Source: Oscillatoria sp. SIO1A7 (GTDB taxonomy: Bacteria; Cyanobacteriota; Cyanobacteriia; Cyanobacteriales; Laspinemataceae). From it: 35,129 bases of DNA. The notes under the pieces were generated by a model. It saw only the letters and a program-made list of their open reading frames with translations. It searched no databases and had not been told where the DNA came from. The position numbers and the translations under genes are program-made. The stretch covers positions 1 through 35,129 of the forward strand of contig JAAHFN010000070.1 of assembly GCA_010672965.1 (NCBI GenBank), written 5' to 3'. Positions 19,293-27,377 of the stretch are shown piece after piece. Position 1 is the first letter of the stretch, and the number at the start of each line of letters is the position of its first letter.

Positions 19293-19610
19293 CTAGTAAA
19301 CCACAGCTAGGATGTCCTTTTCTGTCAGCAGCACATACGCATCACTGCTCAATTTGATTTCGGTACCGGCGTACTTAGAGTAGAGAACTTTGTCTCCAAT
19401 CTTGACTTCTATTTCAGTTCGGGAGCCATCATCATTGCGCTTGCCAGGACCTGTTTGCACGACTTCGCCAATTTGAGGCTTTTCTTTAGCCGTTTCGGGC
19501 AGCAGAATGCCTCCAGCAGTTGTTTCTTCGCAAGGATTGACCTTGACAAAAATGCGATCGCTTAAAGGCTTAACAGTCGAAGCGTTCAATTCTAATAAAT
19601 TAGTCGTCAT
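19293..19610 (-). CDS. groES: GroES co-chaperonin
   Basis: 105-residue co-chaperonin that caps the GroEL ring. [11 protein letters not shown] at about 14-24 is the core start, [19 protein letters not shown] is the mobile loop that touches GroEL, and [14 protein letters not shown] plus [13 protein letters not shown] complete the barrel. It is about 10 residues longer at the N-terminus ([11 protein letters not shown]) than the usual minimal form. It lies 68 bp downstream of the second ParB gene on the same strand with no clear promoter or terminator between, so read-through from parB is possible. No CIRCE site lies upstream. Confidence 0.97.
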   Translation of the reverse strand: MTTNLLELNASTVKPLSDRIFVKVNPCEETTAGGILLPETAKEKPQIGEVVQTGPGKRNDDGSRTEIEVKIGDKVLYSKYAGTEIKLSSDAYVLLTEKDILAVVY

Positions 19611-19678
19611 TTTTTTGAGAATGCAATACTTTCAAATGTTATATTTAAAGATGCCCCTATATGGTTTTTGTTTTGATT

Positions 19679-20602
19679 TTAGATCGTTTCAATGCGTTCA
19701 TCTATTGAATTAAAAAATTTTAGAATATCGTCAATAATTTCATTAGAACTTTCTTTTTCTTTGAGCCTGTCAGTTATGTTTTTAAGAGTTCTGTGACAAA
19801 GATTGCAGTCTTCAAGAAGTTTAAACTTTTTAGAAGTCTCTTCAGTTCTAGAGGCAATTTGTTCTTCTCTTTTTCTTAGCACTTGCGAAGCATTTTTAGG
19901 ACTTAAATAATTACCGTCAACTTTAACTAATTTTACGCACCGTGACGCTTCGTTTATGCGTTCGCGTTTGTCAACTAAAGTTGTTATTTTATGAATTTTA
20001 GTCGCTATAGCAACTGACAATCCATCCACTAATGCTTCTTGAATAGGTTCGGCATAAGAAAGCATAACGGATTGGTTGCTAAGACTATTCAGCTTCCAAA
20101 TATTCAAATCTTCATTGGCATTGCATATAATTTCGATTTTCTTGTTTTCCTTGAACATTTCTTCTATGCGCTTGTTTTTAGACTCACGCCTTATTTTAAA
20201 TACAAGTTGTTGTATTTCTTGAAAACTGAGATCGATCTCGTTTTCTTTTAAGCGAGCTTGAATGTAACGATAAGAAATTATTAATTTTTCATAAGCATCA
20301 AGCTTTTCTCGTCGCTGATTTTCTAAAAAAGAAAAAAATAAAGCCTCGGCATCAGATTTTATCTGTTTAACTATCGATGGAATTGTTTTTAAGCCTAGCT
20401 TGTTACTGCATTCGTACCTGTGCTGTCCCGATACAAGCCAGTATTCATTTTCTTGTTTCTCCCAAACCCAAATAGGAGTTTGAACTCCTTCCTTCTCAAT
20501 GCTTTTTTTTAGCTCTGAAAGTGCCTTAATATCTAGGCGTACCGGCCCTGCCCAGTCTGTTTTTATTAATTCTAATGGTATATTTTTGACGGTCGCGTTC
20601 AT
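19679..20602 (-). CDS. ParB/RepB/Spo0J-family partition-type protein, 307 aa
   Basis: Residues about 5-95 hold the ParB nucleotide-binding region: IPLELIKTDW, LKKSIEKEGVQTPIWVW, and SGQHRYECSNKLGLKTIP, the G-x-H-R box. FLENQRREKLDAYEKLI stands where the family's third box lies. A helical DNA-binding middle and a Lys/Glu-rich C-terminus follow. This is closer to plasmid/phage segregation ParB than the 202-aa protein near 5 kb. Start is taken at the ATG at 20602 because the domain begins there; the open frame reaches 20659. Three palindromes lie 77-200 bases upstream and are likely its binding sites. No parA was seen in the window. Confidence 0.8.
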   Translation of the reverse strand: MNATVKNIPLELIKTDWAGPVRLDIKALSELKKSIEKEGVQTPIWVWEKQENEYWLVSGQHRYECSNKLGLKTIPSIVKQIKSDAEALFFSFLENQRREKLDAYEKLIISYRYIQARLKENEIDLSFQEIQQLVFKIRRESKNKRIEEMFKENKKIEIICNANEDLNIWKLNSLSNQSVMLSYAEPIQEALVDGLSVAIATKIHKITTLVDKRERINEASRCVKLVKVDGNYLSPKNASQVLRKREEQIASRTEETSKKFKLLEDCNLCHRTLKNITDRLKEKESSNEIIDDILKFFNSIDERIETI

Positions 20603-20678
20603 CGATTTTGCAGTTATATTGTGTGATGTTTGTATTATTATAGCACATCTTCTCCCCAATTAAGCTTGCAAGCACAAT

Positions 20679-20815
20679 TTTACTCACTACTTGTGAGTAA
20701 ACCTGCGAATTTCAAGCAAAGCTTTTATTGTTTGCTCACTATTTGTGAGTAAAATTGCGGATTTCAAGCAAAACACAATTTTGCTCACAAATAGTGAGCA
20801 AACAATAAAAGCTTT
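20679..20815. promoter_or_regulatory. Cluster of three 23-bp palindromes upstream of parB
   Basis: Three sites share the pattern TTTRCTCAC-N5-GTGAGYAAA: 20679-20701, 20731-20753 and 20780-20802. The first and third have perfect 9-bp arms, the second 8 of 9. Centres are 52 and 49 bp apart, close to five helical turns. Sites 2 and 3 lie in a 40-bp inverted repeat (20718-20757 and 20776-20815, 39 of 40 matching) with an 18-base spacer, and sites 1 and 2 are also parts of a diverged direct repeat of about 38 bp. They lie between the ParB gene and the capsid operon. They fit ParB operators or a centromere-like site. Confidence 0.75.
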
Positions 20816-20857
20816 ATAATGCTTTAGATTTATAGCAGCAAAGCGATCTATGCAAAA

Positions 20858-20997
20858 TATAGCGTTTCTCAAATAAGTATAATAAAAGAAAAGTAGGGGC
20901 GACAGCATCACGAGCGACTATCTCGGCTGTAGAACGGTAATTCCCGTATTGGGATGCTTCGCCCCAGACATCTTACATCAATTTGAGAACCGCTATA
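20858..20997. mobile_element. 140-bp MITE-like element
   Basis: Terminal inverted repeats of 17 bp, TATAGCGTTTCTCAAAT (20858-20874) and ATTTGAGAACCGCTATA (20981-20997), match at 16 of 17 positions. Inside is a second inverted pair, GGGGCGACAGCATC (20896-20909) and GATGCTTCGCCCC (20953-20965). There is no coding capacity. The TA at each outer end fits insertion by an IS630/Tc1-type transposase. It sits between the ParB sites and the capsid promoter. Confidence 0.75.
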
Positions 20998-21086
20998 AAC
21001 AAGAGTTTAACAGTCTAGTCTCAATTATTTGATATTTTATAACTTTTTTACTTTAGACTCATGGAAACCAGCTTTTTAGTAACTTT

Positions 21087-21135
21087 TTAACTTTTAAAGC
21101 AGTTTTGTTTATAATTTAAAAAATTGATTTATAAT
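21087..21135 (+). promoter_or_regulatory. AT-rich promoter region of the capsid operon
   Basis: Two perfect TATAAT hexamers precede the capsid gene, at 21110-21115 and 21130-21135. A TTGTTT at 21105-21110 could serve as -35 for the second, with 19-bp spacing. The second would give an mRNA with almost no leader before the ATG at 21146; the first gives a leader of about 24 bases. No Shine-Dalgarno is visible. Which is used cannot be told from sequence. Confidence 0.45.
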
Positions 21136-21145
21136 GTGAAAATGT

Positions 21146-22900
21146 ATGATTGTTGAAGGCCAAGAAATTCAAGAATTAGATAGAATAATTGAGACTAAAC
21201 TTATGGGCGACTCCATCGAAAAAGCACTCGAATCAAACAATGACAATTTTTCTGTAGATGTTTTGTCTAAAGAAGTAGAGCGCGATAGGCAATTAGTAGA
21301 ATTTGGCAAAAAGCAAGCAATATCTGAAGTAGAAGCCCAAATTGCAGAGCTTAAAACTCAAACTGATAATTATATACAAGAAATTCAAGAACTAAGGACG
21401 GCTTTAGAGCAAGAAACAACGGCTCATAAAGACGATCTAGAATCTGCTCAAAAGAATTATGAAAAGCACATCAGAGCGATGCTTGCGCCTAGTAGCTTTG
21501 ATGCGGATTTTATTGCGAGTTCTTTTCCACCAGGTCATTTTCAAGAAAGCGTTCAAAACAAAACTTCTTTGCCGGCAAAAGCTCATCCTTGGGCACAAGA
21601 CAGTATTAGTGCGGCTTACAATAAACTTGTTTCTTTGATAGAGAATGCGTCATCGGTAAATGTTTGTTCAAACAACGGAGTTTATGCCAGAAAACATTAC
21701 AACACTGAAATGTCCGATAGTTATGCCCGCGAAAATTTAGATTTAGTGAAAGAAGGGTTTGAAAAATATCTTGCAAAAAAACACAGTTTTTTTCAAGCAG
21801 CATTTAGCGATTCTTTTACTTCTCCAGGCAGCGCTCCAATTCTAGGAATGGTCGAATTAGCCGCCTTAAGCTCTTTAGTCCGCGAGTCTTATTATGCTGA
21901 GATTACAGCGCCGTATTACACTATTGCTTCTCTGGACAGAGCGGTAGATATTTCTTTGGCTCCAGGGGCACTCTGCGAATTTGAAAATTTTGAGAATTTA
22001 TCAGCAAGCGAGCCGCGAAATCGCAATTCTTGGCAAATAGATGATTTAACGCTTGCTACAGATAAACGAAAGCCATTTCCAAGTGCTTCTATTTCATATC
22101 GAATACATCAACAAGGAAGATATACCGAAGACAAGCGTCCAATAAGAATTGCTAATTTTTATAAAGCTCCAACATTAGAAAATATAATAAGACAAATTGG
22201 TGAAAGCTATTTCCAAGATTGGATTTTGTGCCAAAACACAATTATTGAATCTGAGCTTTTTAAAAGCCAAAAAATAGTTTATAACAACGGCGGCAACGTA
22301 ACCGAAAATCCCTTGGATTTAGTCGCTGGTTCGGGAGGGCAGATAACCGAGGAATTCCTTCTAAGCCTCGATGGATATGCTTCTGCTAACAAAATTACTA
22401 AAGTGAGTGGCAAGTATTTTTTAGTATTAGCTCAAAAACCTAAAGTCCAACTAAATAAAGCCCTTAATGCTAAGATGGTTTACACAACATCAAACAGCAT
22501 TTCGGATTTATCTAAAGCTTTTTCTGTACCTTCTAGATTTGATGCCGCTGCACAATTAAATTACTTAGGGTCTTGGGGTAGTTTTATCATTTTTGACCAA
22601 ATTATGAGCGGCACTGACGATCCAGCAATTGATATTGGTACTAATGATATTGCAATCGGTACTGGTTCCACAGAACGCTTCCGAACGAGTCTTTTGATAG
22701 GGGCTCGTGCAATCGCAAGCACGCTATCTAAAAACTTTAGCCTTAATATTATTGAAGAAAAAGAAACCCAGATGGGTCGTACTTCATTTATGTTTTGGGA
22801 CGCTGTGTGGAATGCTGTTGCGGCTAATGTTGACAACAATATAAATCCGGCTCAAAAAACCCGCGTACTTAAAATTTATTCTTCAGATGTGTCGATTTAA
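21146..22900 (+). CDS. Probable major capsid protein with N-terminal coiled-coil (scaffold-like) domain, 584 aa
   Basis: Residues about 42-112 form a charged coiled coil (EAQIAELKTQTDNYIQEIQE), like the delta or scaffold segment that precedes the shell domain in many HK97-fold capsid proteins. A linker follows (SFPPGHF). The C-terminal 400 residues look like a capsid shell domain: a YYTIASLDRAVDISLAPGA segment, a middle beta region, and an end domain with ERFRTSLLIGARAIASTL and a final LKIYSSDVSI strand. It is first in the plus-strand virion operon. The capsid call rests on this architecture and on the portal and tail tube genes downstream; I cannot prove the family by eye. Confidence 0.65.
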   Translation: MIVEGQEIQELDRIIETKLMGDSIEKALESNNDNFSVDVLSKEVERDRQLVEFGKKQAISEVEAQIAELKTQTDNYIQEIQELRTALEQETTAHKDDLESAQKNYEKHIRAMLAPSSFDADFIASSFPPGHFQESVQNKTSLPAKAHPWAQDSISAAYNKLVSLIENASSVNVCSNNGVYARKHYNTEMSDSYARENLDLVKEGFEKYLAKKHSFFQAAFSDSFTSPGSAPILGMVELAALSSLVRESYYAEITAPYYTIASLDRAVDISLAPGALCEFENFENLSASEPRNRNSWQIDDLTLATDKRKPFPSASISYRIHQQGRYTEDKRPIRIANFYKAPTLENIIRQIGESYFQDWILCQNTIIESELFKSQKIVYNNGGNVTENPLDLVAGSGGQITEEFLLSLDGYASANKITKVSGKYFLVLAQKPKVQLNKALNAKMVYTTSNSISDLSKAFSVPSRFDAAAQLNYLGSWGSFIIFDQIMSGTDDPAIDIGTNDIAIGTGSTERFRTSLLIGARAIASTLSKNFSLNIIEEKETQMGRTSFMFWDAVWNAVAANVDNNINPAQKTRVLKIYSSDVSI

Positions 22901-22919
22901 GATCTAAACAAATATTGCG

Positions 22920-23447
22920 ATGGCAAGAAGAAGTAAAGCAACTTTAAGCGCCGAACCTGCACAAGCAGAGGAAAACTCTGGGATTAAGGCCGAACCTGCA
23001 CAAGCAGAGGAAAACTCTGGGATTAAGGCCGAACCTGCACAAGCAGAGCAAAACTCTGGGATTAAGGCCGAGCCTGCACAAGCAGAGCAAAACTCGGGGA
23101 TTAAGGCCGAGCCTGCACAAGCAGAGCAAAACTCGGGGATTAAGGCCGAGCCTGCACAAGCAGAGCAAAACTCGGGGATTAAGGCCGAGCAAAACTCGGG
23201 AATTAAGGTTGAGCCTGCACAAGCAGAGCAAAACTCGGGTTCTACACAACCCAAAGTTTTCGCGACAGAACCATTAACGGAAAACAACGAAAAAACTAAG
23301 GTCGTGCAAACTCTAAAAGAGCCAAATGCTTTATACAAAATGGCTTTAAAAGATGGTACTGCTTGCGAATTATGTCATCAAAAAAAACAAACTTCGCTTG
23401 CTAACAATAAAATTATTTGTTCTGAAAGCAATTGTCCTTACAAATAA
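22920..23447 (+). CDS. Repeat protein with C-terminal zinc-ribbon-like motif, 175 aa
   Basis: After MARRSKATLS come six full 13-residue repeats (AEPAQAEENSGIK or AEPAQAEQNSGIK), a shortened AEQNSGIK, and a last VEPAQAEQNSG. The repeats are acidic, Pro/Ala/Gln-rich and likely extended. The C-terminal end has four Cys as C-x2-C-x14-C-x4-C (CELCHQKK, then CSESNCPYK), resembling a small zinc ribbon. Position just after the capsid gene suggests a head accessory or decoration role; the family is not recognised. Its 3' end overlaps the next frame by 16 bases. Confidence 0.6.
   Translation: MARRSKATLSAEPAQAEENSGIKAEPAQAEENSGIKAEPAQAEQNSGIKAEPAQAEQNSGIKAEPAQAEQNSGIKAEPAQAEQNSGIKAEQNSGIKVEPAQAEQNSGSTQPKVFATEPLTENNEKTKVVQTLKEPNALYKMALKDGTACELCHQKKQTSLANNKIICSESNCPYK
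22950..23240 (+). repeat. 39-bp coding tandem repeat
   Basis: Six 39-bp units run from 22950 to 23183, then a 24-bp partial unit and a 33-bp terminal unit. Units 1-2 differ from 3-6 at a codon (GAG-GAA versus GAG-CAA) and by silent changes (TCTGGG versus TCGGGG). The near-identity points to recent expansion by slippage or recombination. Confidence 0.95.
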
Positions 23448-23818
23448 ATGGGCTCGATTTTCATAGTCAACCAAATCCAACAGAACCTTTGGCTATTGGC
23501 GAAATAGAAATTTTACGTCAAGTCTTGGCGGACAACAATTTTGATCTGAATTCTTTGAAAGAAAAAGTCCGCAAAAAAGAATCTGAAACAACAGTTTCTT
23601 CTCAAACATTTCGTCAGATCTTAGCTGATTGGCACCAACTAGATTTAGCAGCTCAAAGAAGGGCTACAGGCTTGATTAAAGCTGAAAGCGTTGCTTGGAA
23701 ACACGAACCATGCGCTATTTCTAACGAAAAAACTCGCATTCAATCAAGACTAAGAGTGGCACTAGAACTACCTGCGGCTTCTTTTGATACTCCTTTTTCA
23801 ACAAGGCGATGGGATTAA
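23432..23818 (+). CDS. Hypothetical head-operon protein, 128 aa
   Basis: The frame needs a TTG start at 23432, since an upstream in-frame TGA at 23423 and the lack of any ATG near the 5' end leave no better choice. The nearby ATG at 23448 is in another frame. It is a helical, polar protein (EIEILRQVLADNNFDLNSLK; RQILADWHQLDLAAQRRAT) that could be a head completion or scaffolding factor. The end overlaps the next gene's ATG by 10 bases. Family not recognised. Confidence 0.55.
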   Translation: MSLQINGLDFHSQPNPTEPLAIGEIEILRQVLADNNFDLNSLKEKVRKKESETTVSSQTFRQILADWHQLDLAAQRRATGLIKAESVAWKHEPCAISNEKTRIQSRLRVALELPAASFDTPFSTRRWD

Positions 23819-24609
23819 GTTATTACGCCGAAAATCAAATATTAGATCATTTGTTTGGCAATCAAAATTTGCCTAACATTCCGCGTTATTTAGGGTTCTC
23901 TCTTTCATCTGCGGATCGCGCTCAACCCGGAACGGAGCCTTTAGGAGGAGGGTACGCAAGAATCCCCGTTGACTCAAGTCATTGGAATGTAAGTAGCTCG
24001 CCATCTCCAAAAGCTAAAAATGTTAAAGACATTAGTTCTTCGAGAGCGACAAACTATTGGGGGACAGTTGTTTCGGCTTCTTTGTTTGACTCTTCAGTCG
24101 GAGGGCACTACTGGGTTGGCTTTACTGTTTCCCCTGGTGGACTTCAAGTAAACTCTGGAGATATAGCAACGTTATTGACTGAAGAAATGTCGCATGGGTT
24201 TGATAGCGGTAATCTGTCGGCAAGAACTTGTGTAAAAATTTTAGAATTTTTATACAAAGACGTACCTTTGCCGTCTGTCCCGACATTGTTTTTAGCTGCT
24301 ATGACTGGCGGGTGCAATGCTTTATCTCCCGGCATTGAAATATCAGGAGGTAACTATGCAAGGGTTGCGATCGCAAATTCCTTGGCCAATTTTTCTCCAG
24401 CATCTGGGGGTAAAAAGCTTTCTGTAGAAGCGCGATTCCCCCAAGCAACTGCTGATTGGGGTACTGTCACTCAAATAGCTTTTTTTTCAGACCTCACCGG
24501 CGGCGATTATATCGCCTGGTGCGACATACCGCCTACAGAAATACGTTCCGTATCGAGCGATGTGTTGCTATTTCTGCCTTCGTCTATAACATTTAAATTA
24601 AGTGCTTAA
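23809..24609 (+). CDS. Phage structural protein with two Gp80/tail-fibre-like domains, 266 aa
   Basis: Two related domains are visible. The first, about residues 22-120, reads YLGFSLSSADR, a GGGYARIPV strand, NYWGTVVSASLFD and GGHYWVGFTV. The second, about 158-262, reads LFLAAMTGG, ISGGNYARVAI, ADWGTVTQIAFFSD and GGDYIAWCDI. The shared pattern of GG-x-YAR, then WGTV and later GG is that of a small beta-sandwich domain in phage structural proteins (Gp80-type). Usual proteins of the type carry one copy; this one carries two. It may be a decoration or head-tail accessory protein. The stop forms TAATG with the next gene. Confidence 0.65.
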   Translation: MGLSYYAENQILDHLFGNQNLPNIPRYLGFSLSSADRAQPGTEPLGGGYARIPVDSSHWNVSSSPSPKAKNVKDISSSRATNYWGTVVSASLFDSSVGGHYWVGFTVSPGGLQVNSGDIATLLTEEMSHGFDSGNLSARTCVKILEFLYKDVPLPSVPTLFLAAMTGGCNALSPGIEISGGNYARVAIANSLANFSPASGGKKLSVEARFPQATADWGTVTQIAFFSDLTGGDYIAWCDIPPTEIRSVSSDVLLFLPSSITFKLSA

Positions 24610-25265
24610 TGCTTAAGTCTGTTATCGCCAATCTTAGCAACAAAGAAAATGCTTCTATAAATAAATTGCTTAGGAGTCGATCGCGACTTGCTTCGCTCAA
24701 AAATAAAAATTGGTCAAAAAAAATAAATTTTGTTAGAAATCGCACTTTAAGATTAGATTTTTCTTCAGACAAATCAGCGATCGCGGCTATTCCTAGCAGA
24801 ACTAGAAGCCCTAATTCTCAAATAGCAAACAATGACTTTTCTATTGTTAAAAGCGCAGTATTTTTCCCTCCAGTAGCGCAACCTTACGGCCAATGCTTGT
24901 ATGCCAAAAAGCCTTTAAATAATGCTTTTTTAGCCAAAGGATTTTCTGCTGATATTTATTGTGAAATCACAGGACAAAAACTAAAAAATGCTCGGATATC
25001 TTTTTTAGTTTTTGACTTAAGCAAGCAAAATATTATCTTAGAAAAAAACAGCCAGCAAAACGCATTTTCTTTTGTTGGGCATGGGGATGCGTTAATAAAT
25101 ATTGCAAGCTATGATAAAGGCTTGGATTTTTTGACGGGATATATTTACATTCAGCCGCATGATTTGAATTCGATTGTTTTAGAAGAATTAAGGTATCAAC
25201 TAAAGATCTGCTTAAGTCACGGGCAGGAATTTGAAATAGAATCTGGTGTTTTTAATTTAAAATGA
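24609..25265 (+). CDS. Hypothetical structural-operon protein, 218 aa
   Basis: ATG at 24609 in a TAATG junction. The first 70 residues are basic and polar (Lys, Arg, Ser), perhaps disordered or DNA-contacting; the rest is beta-rich (ISFLVFDLSKQNIILEKN, TGYIYIQPHDL). The end overlaps the next ATG by four bases. Not recognised. It belongs to the head operon by context. Confidence 0.55.
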   Translation: MLKSVIANLSNKENASINKLLRSRSRLASLKNKNWSKKINFVRNRTLRLDFSSDKSAIAAIPSRTRSPNSQIANNDFSIVKSAVFFPPVAQPYGQCLYAKKPLNNAFLAKGFSADIYCEITGQKLKNARISFLVFDLSKQNIILEKNSQQNAFSFVGHGDALINIASYDKGLDFLTGYIYIQPHDLNSIVLEELRYQLKICLSHGQEFEIESGVFNLK

Positions 25266-25651
25266 ATGTTTCGAGTAGTTTGACCTTATTAGAGGCTAAT
25301 AAACCTTTGTCAGGCTCTCAAATTAAACTTGGAGAAGAAAATGAAATTTGTTTATTGATTTCAACTAACCCTCCAGAAGATATATCTGATTGGTTGCTTT
25401 ATTATCAAATAGGAGACTGGGCGACTAAAACTTCTAAAGCAATAGGAGTAGATCGAGATTTCATTAAAAACGTTTCATGGGGCAACACTAAAGCTACATT
25501 AAAACTCAACTCAAATATACTGTCAAGATTGCCAGCCCCGAAAGATAGCGCTGTAAAATGTTTTTTCGTTTTTGGAGCTTTTGTGCGATTAAAAAATCAA
25601 GATAAAATTTTAGCTAACGGATTTTTTGATTTATTACCTGTAATTGCATGA
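25262..25651 (+). CDS. Hypothetical structural-operon protein, 129 aa
   Basis: ATGA overlaps at both ends tie it to its neighbours. It is a small, mostly beta protein (EICLLISTNPPEDISDWLLY) ending in FFDLLPVIA, probably an immunoglobulin- or sandwich-like virion component. No family recognised. Confidence 0.55.
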   Translation: MNVSSSLTLLEANKPLSGSQIKLGEENEICLLISTNPPEDISDWLLYYQIGDWATKTSKAIGVDRDFIKNVSWGNTKATLKLNSNILSRLPAPKDSAVKCFFVFGAFVRLKNQDKILANGFFDLLPVIA

Positions 25652-26061
25652 GTATTTCATTTGATTTTAATTACGATAGCGCAACAAGCAAAGATAATAT
25701 ATCTTTAAAAGTACCCAGTTTTAAAAGAGGCGATACCGTCGTTGTTAGAGGAAAAGTATCTAACGCAAAATTAATTGATAGCGTCAAGTCAACCGGACGA
25801 GCAATAACTTTAGATCGAAATCAATACGACTTGTTTTCTAAAAGCTCTTCGGCAGGAGGCATAACAATAACGCCTATAAATTCAGTAGCATCAAAAATAG
25901 AGTTAGTCATCGAGGGAAATCTGACTAAAGGGATGGATGACTCGACAAAAATTGAATTTGATATTGAAATTAATGCTCAAGTTGCTGGCGATAGCGGCGA
26001 CATTGCTGTCACGGAAACTGCCATGGGTTCTTTTGTCGTCTTGGAAGACATCACGCCATGA
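25648..26061 (+). CDS. Hypothetical structural-operon protein, 137 aa
   Basis: Starts in an ATGA overlap and ends in another with the portal gene. The protein is beta-rich and acidic (GDTVVVRGKVS, KIELVIEGNLTKG, KIEFDIEINAQVAGDSGDI). It has the look of a single beta-sandwich decoration domain. Unknown family. Confidence 0.55.
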   Translation: MSISFDFNYDSATSKDNISLKVPSFKRGDTVVVRGKVSNAKLIDSVKSTGRAITLDRNQYDLFSKSSSAGGITITPINSVASKIELVIEGNLTKGMDDSTKIEFDIEINAQVAGDSGDIAVTETAMGSFVVLEDITP

Positions 26062-27377
26062 TGAGACTGGGATTTAAAAGTAAAGGTAGAAATAGCTGGT
26101 GGGAAAATATTTACCGAAAGCTCAATTCATTTTGGGATCAAAAAGCCACTGGCCGAGAATCTGGATATTCAAGGCTTTCTCAGATGCATGGAGTGCCTTA
26201 CGAAAAGCATGGGCTCCCTTTGATAGATCCTTTTAGAGATTATGATTTAGAGTCTGAAGACTTTTATGCAAGAACCAATTTAAGCGAAAATAACAAAAAT
26301 AAATTATTAAATGAAATTTTTAGCACCGCACCAGAAGCTTGGCTTACTAGAACGAGGCTTTTGTCTTCTTGGAATGCTTCTAGCGATGGAAGCGAACGCG
26401 GATACATTGTCGTTTCTGAAGACGAAGAAGTTTCTCAAATTGCGAATGATTTTGTTCTTAAAGTAGTTGGAGGCGATAGGTTAGATTCTATTGTTTCCGA
26501 TTTGATAATTACTGGCAATGCTTTTGCCGCGCCAGTATTTGGAATTAGAAACGGATTTATAGAGATAATTCGCTTAAAAAGATTGCAGCCGTCAAGCATA
26601 TTTAGAGTAGAAGACCCGCGCAGCGGGCGGTTAGTCGGATTTAAGCAACAATTATCTAATTTTGAAATTGTAGATATTTTCAGCCCTTTGCAATGCGTGC
26701 ATTGGCGCATTTTTGCTAGAGGGCTTTACGGCAAGAGCGTTTTCGATCCAGCAACTAAATTTTGGAAATATTATCTTCCAGCTTTAAATGCCATTGACGA
26801 AGGTGCTAGAGAAAGAGCGGCACCTGCTTGGCTGCATGTTTTTCCTGAATATTGTACGCCAGAATATAGGGAAGCATATAAAGCACAAATAAAATCAGCT
26901 AGAGACCAAAAATTAAGAATCACAGATTATTATTTAAATGAAGGAGAATCCATAAGTTTGTCAGAAGCTCCCAGCGATTTAAAAGGCAATATTGAAGCTT
27001 GGCAAGTTATATGTGATATTTTTTCAAAACTTTCTCCATTAGCACCTTGGGAATTGAAGCGAGATTTAGTCGGGGCTCAAAAAATATCGGGAGCCCCCGG
27101 ACTTCGCTGGGCTAAATTTGTTAATAAGGTAAGAAGTATTATTTCTGGTGGCGGTGGCGCAGGCATAGAAGAGACCGGAGGAGGGTTAAATTTACTAATC
27201 AAATTGCAGCTAGCACTTAAAGGAATTCCAGAAGAACGGCATCAGTTTGAAATTGTTTTTCCAAAAATTATGGCTACTGCAGTTGAAGCGGATAGAAACA
27301 AAGATCCTCAAACCGTTAGAGATTTAGAAAAGCAAGAAAAAAATAGTAACGATCGTTTAAGCCATGTCAATTGTTAG
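26058..27377 (+). CDS. Phage portal protein, 439 aa
   Basis: The portal forms the 12-fold ring through which DNA enters and leaves the head. Typical portal features in order: a charged N-terminal segment, LTRTRLLSSWNASSDG at about 94-109, IVSDLIITGNAFAAPVFG (wing/clip strand) at about 145-162, IEIIRLKRLQPSSIFRV then a DPRSGRLVGFKQ turn, FSPLQCVHWRIFARGLYGKS with the G-x-S motif common after the H-x-R strand, then stem and crown helices. Length fits. It lies downstream of the capsid gene, the reverse of the usual order. Its last 14 bases overlap the tail tube gene. Confidence 0.8.
   Translation: MMRLGFKSKGRNSWWENIYRKLNSFWDQKATGRESGYSRLSQMHGVPYEKHGLPLIDPFRDYDLESEDFYARTNLSENNKNKLLNEIFSTAPEAWLTRTRLLSSWNASSDGSERGYIVVSEDEEVSQIANDFVLKVVGGDRLDSIVSDLIITGNAFAAPVFGIRNGFIEIIRLKRLQPSSIFRVEDPRSGRLVGFKQQLSNFEIVDIFSPLQCVHWRIFARGLYGKSVFDPATKFWKYYLPALNAIDEGARERAAPAWLHVFPEYCTPEYREAYKAQIKSARDQKLRITDYYLNEGESISLSEAPSDLKGNIEAWQVICDIFSKLSPLAPWELKRDLVGAQKISGAPGLRWAKFVNKVRSIISGGGGAGIEETGGGLNLLIKLQLALKGIPEERHQFEIVFPKIMATAVEADRNKDPQTVRDLEKQEKNSNDRLSHVNC

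Noticed and set aside
20718-20815. 40-bp inverted repeat as a protelomerase hairpin-telomere site
   Set aside because: The arms are separated by an 18-base spacer rather than forming a continuous palindrome, and no protelomerase gene is seen; ParB sites explain it better.
22950-23240. Regular 39-bp repeats as a CRISPR array
   Set aside because: The units are contiguous, without spacers, and lie in frame inside a protein gene.
22904-23338. Minus-strand open frames opposite the 39-bp repeats
   Set aside because: They exist only because the repeat lacks stops on both strands; the plus frame has the operon position and the Cys motif.
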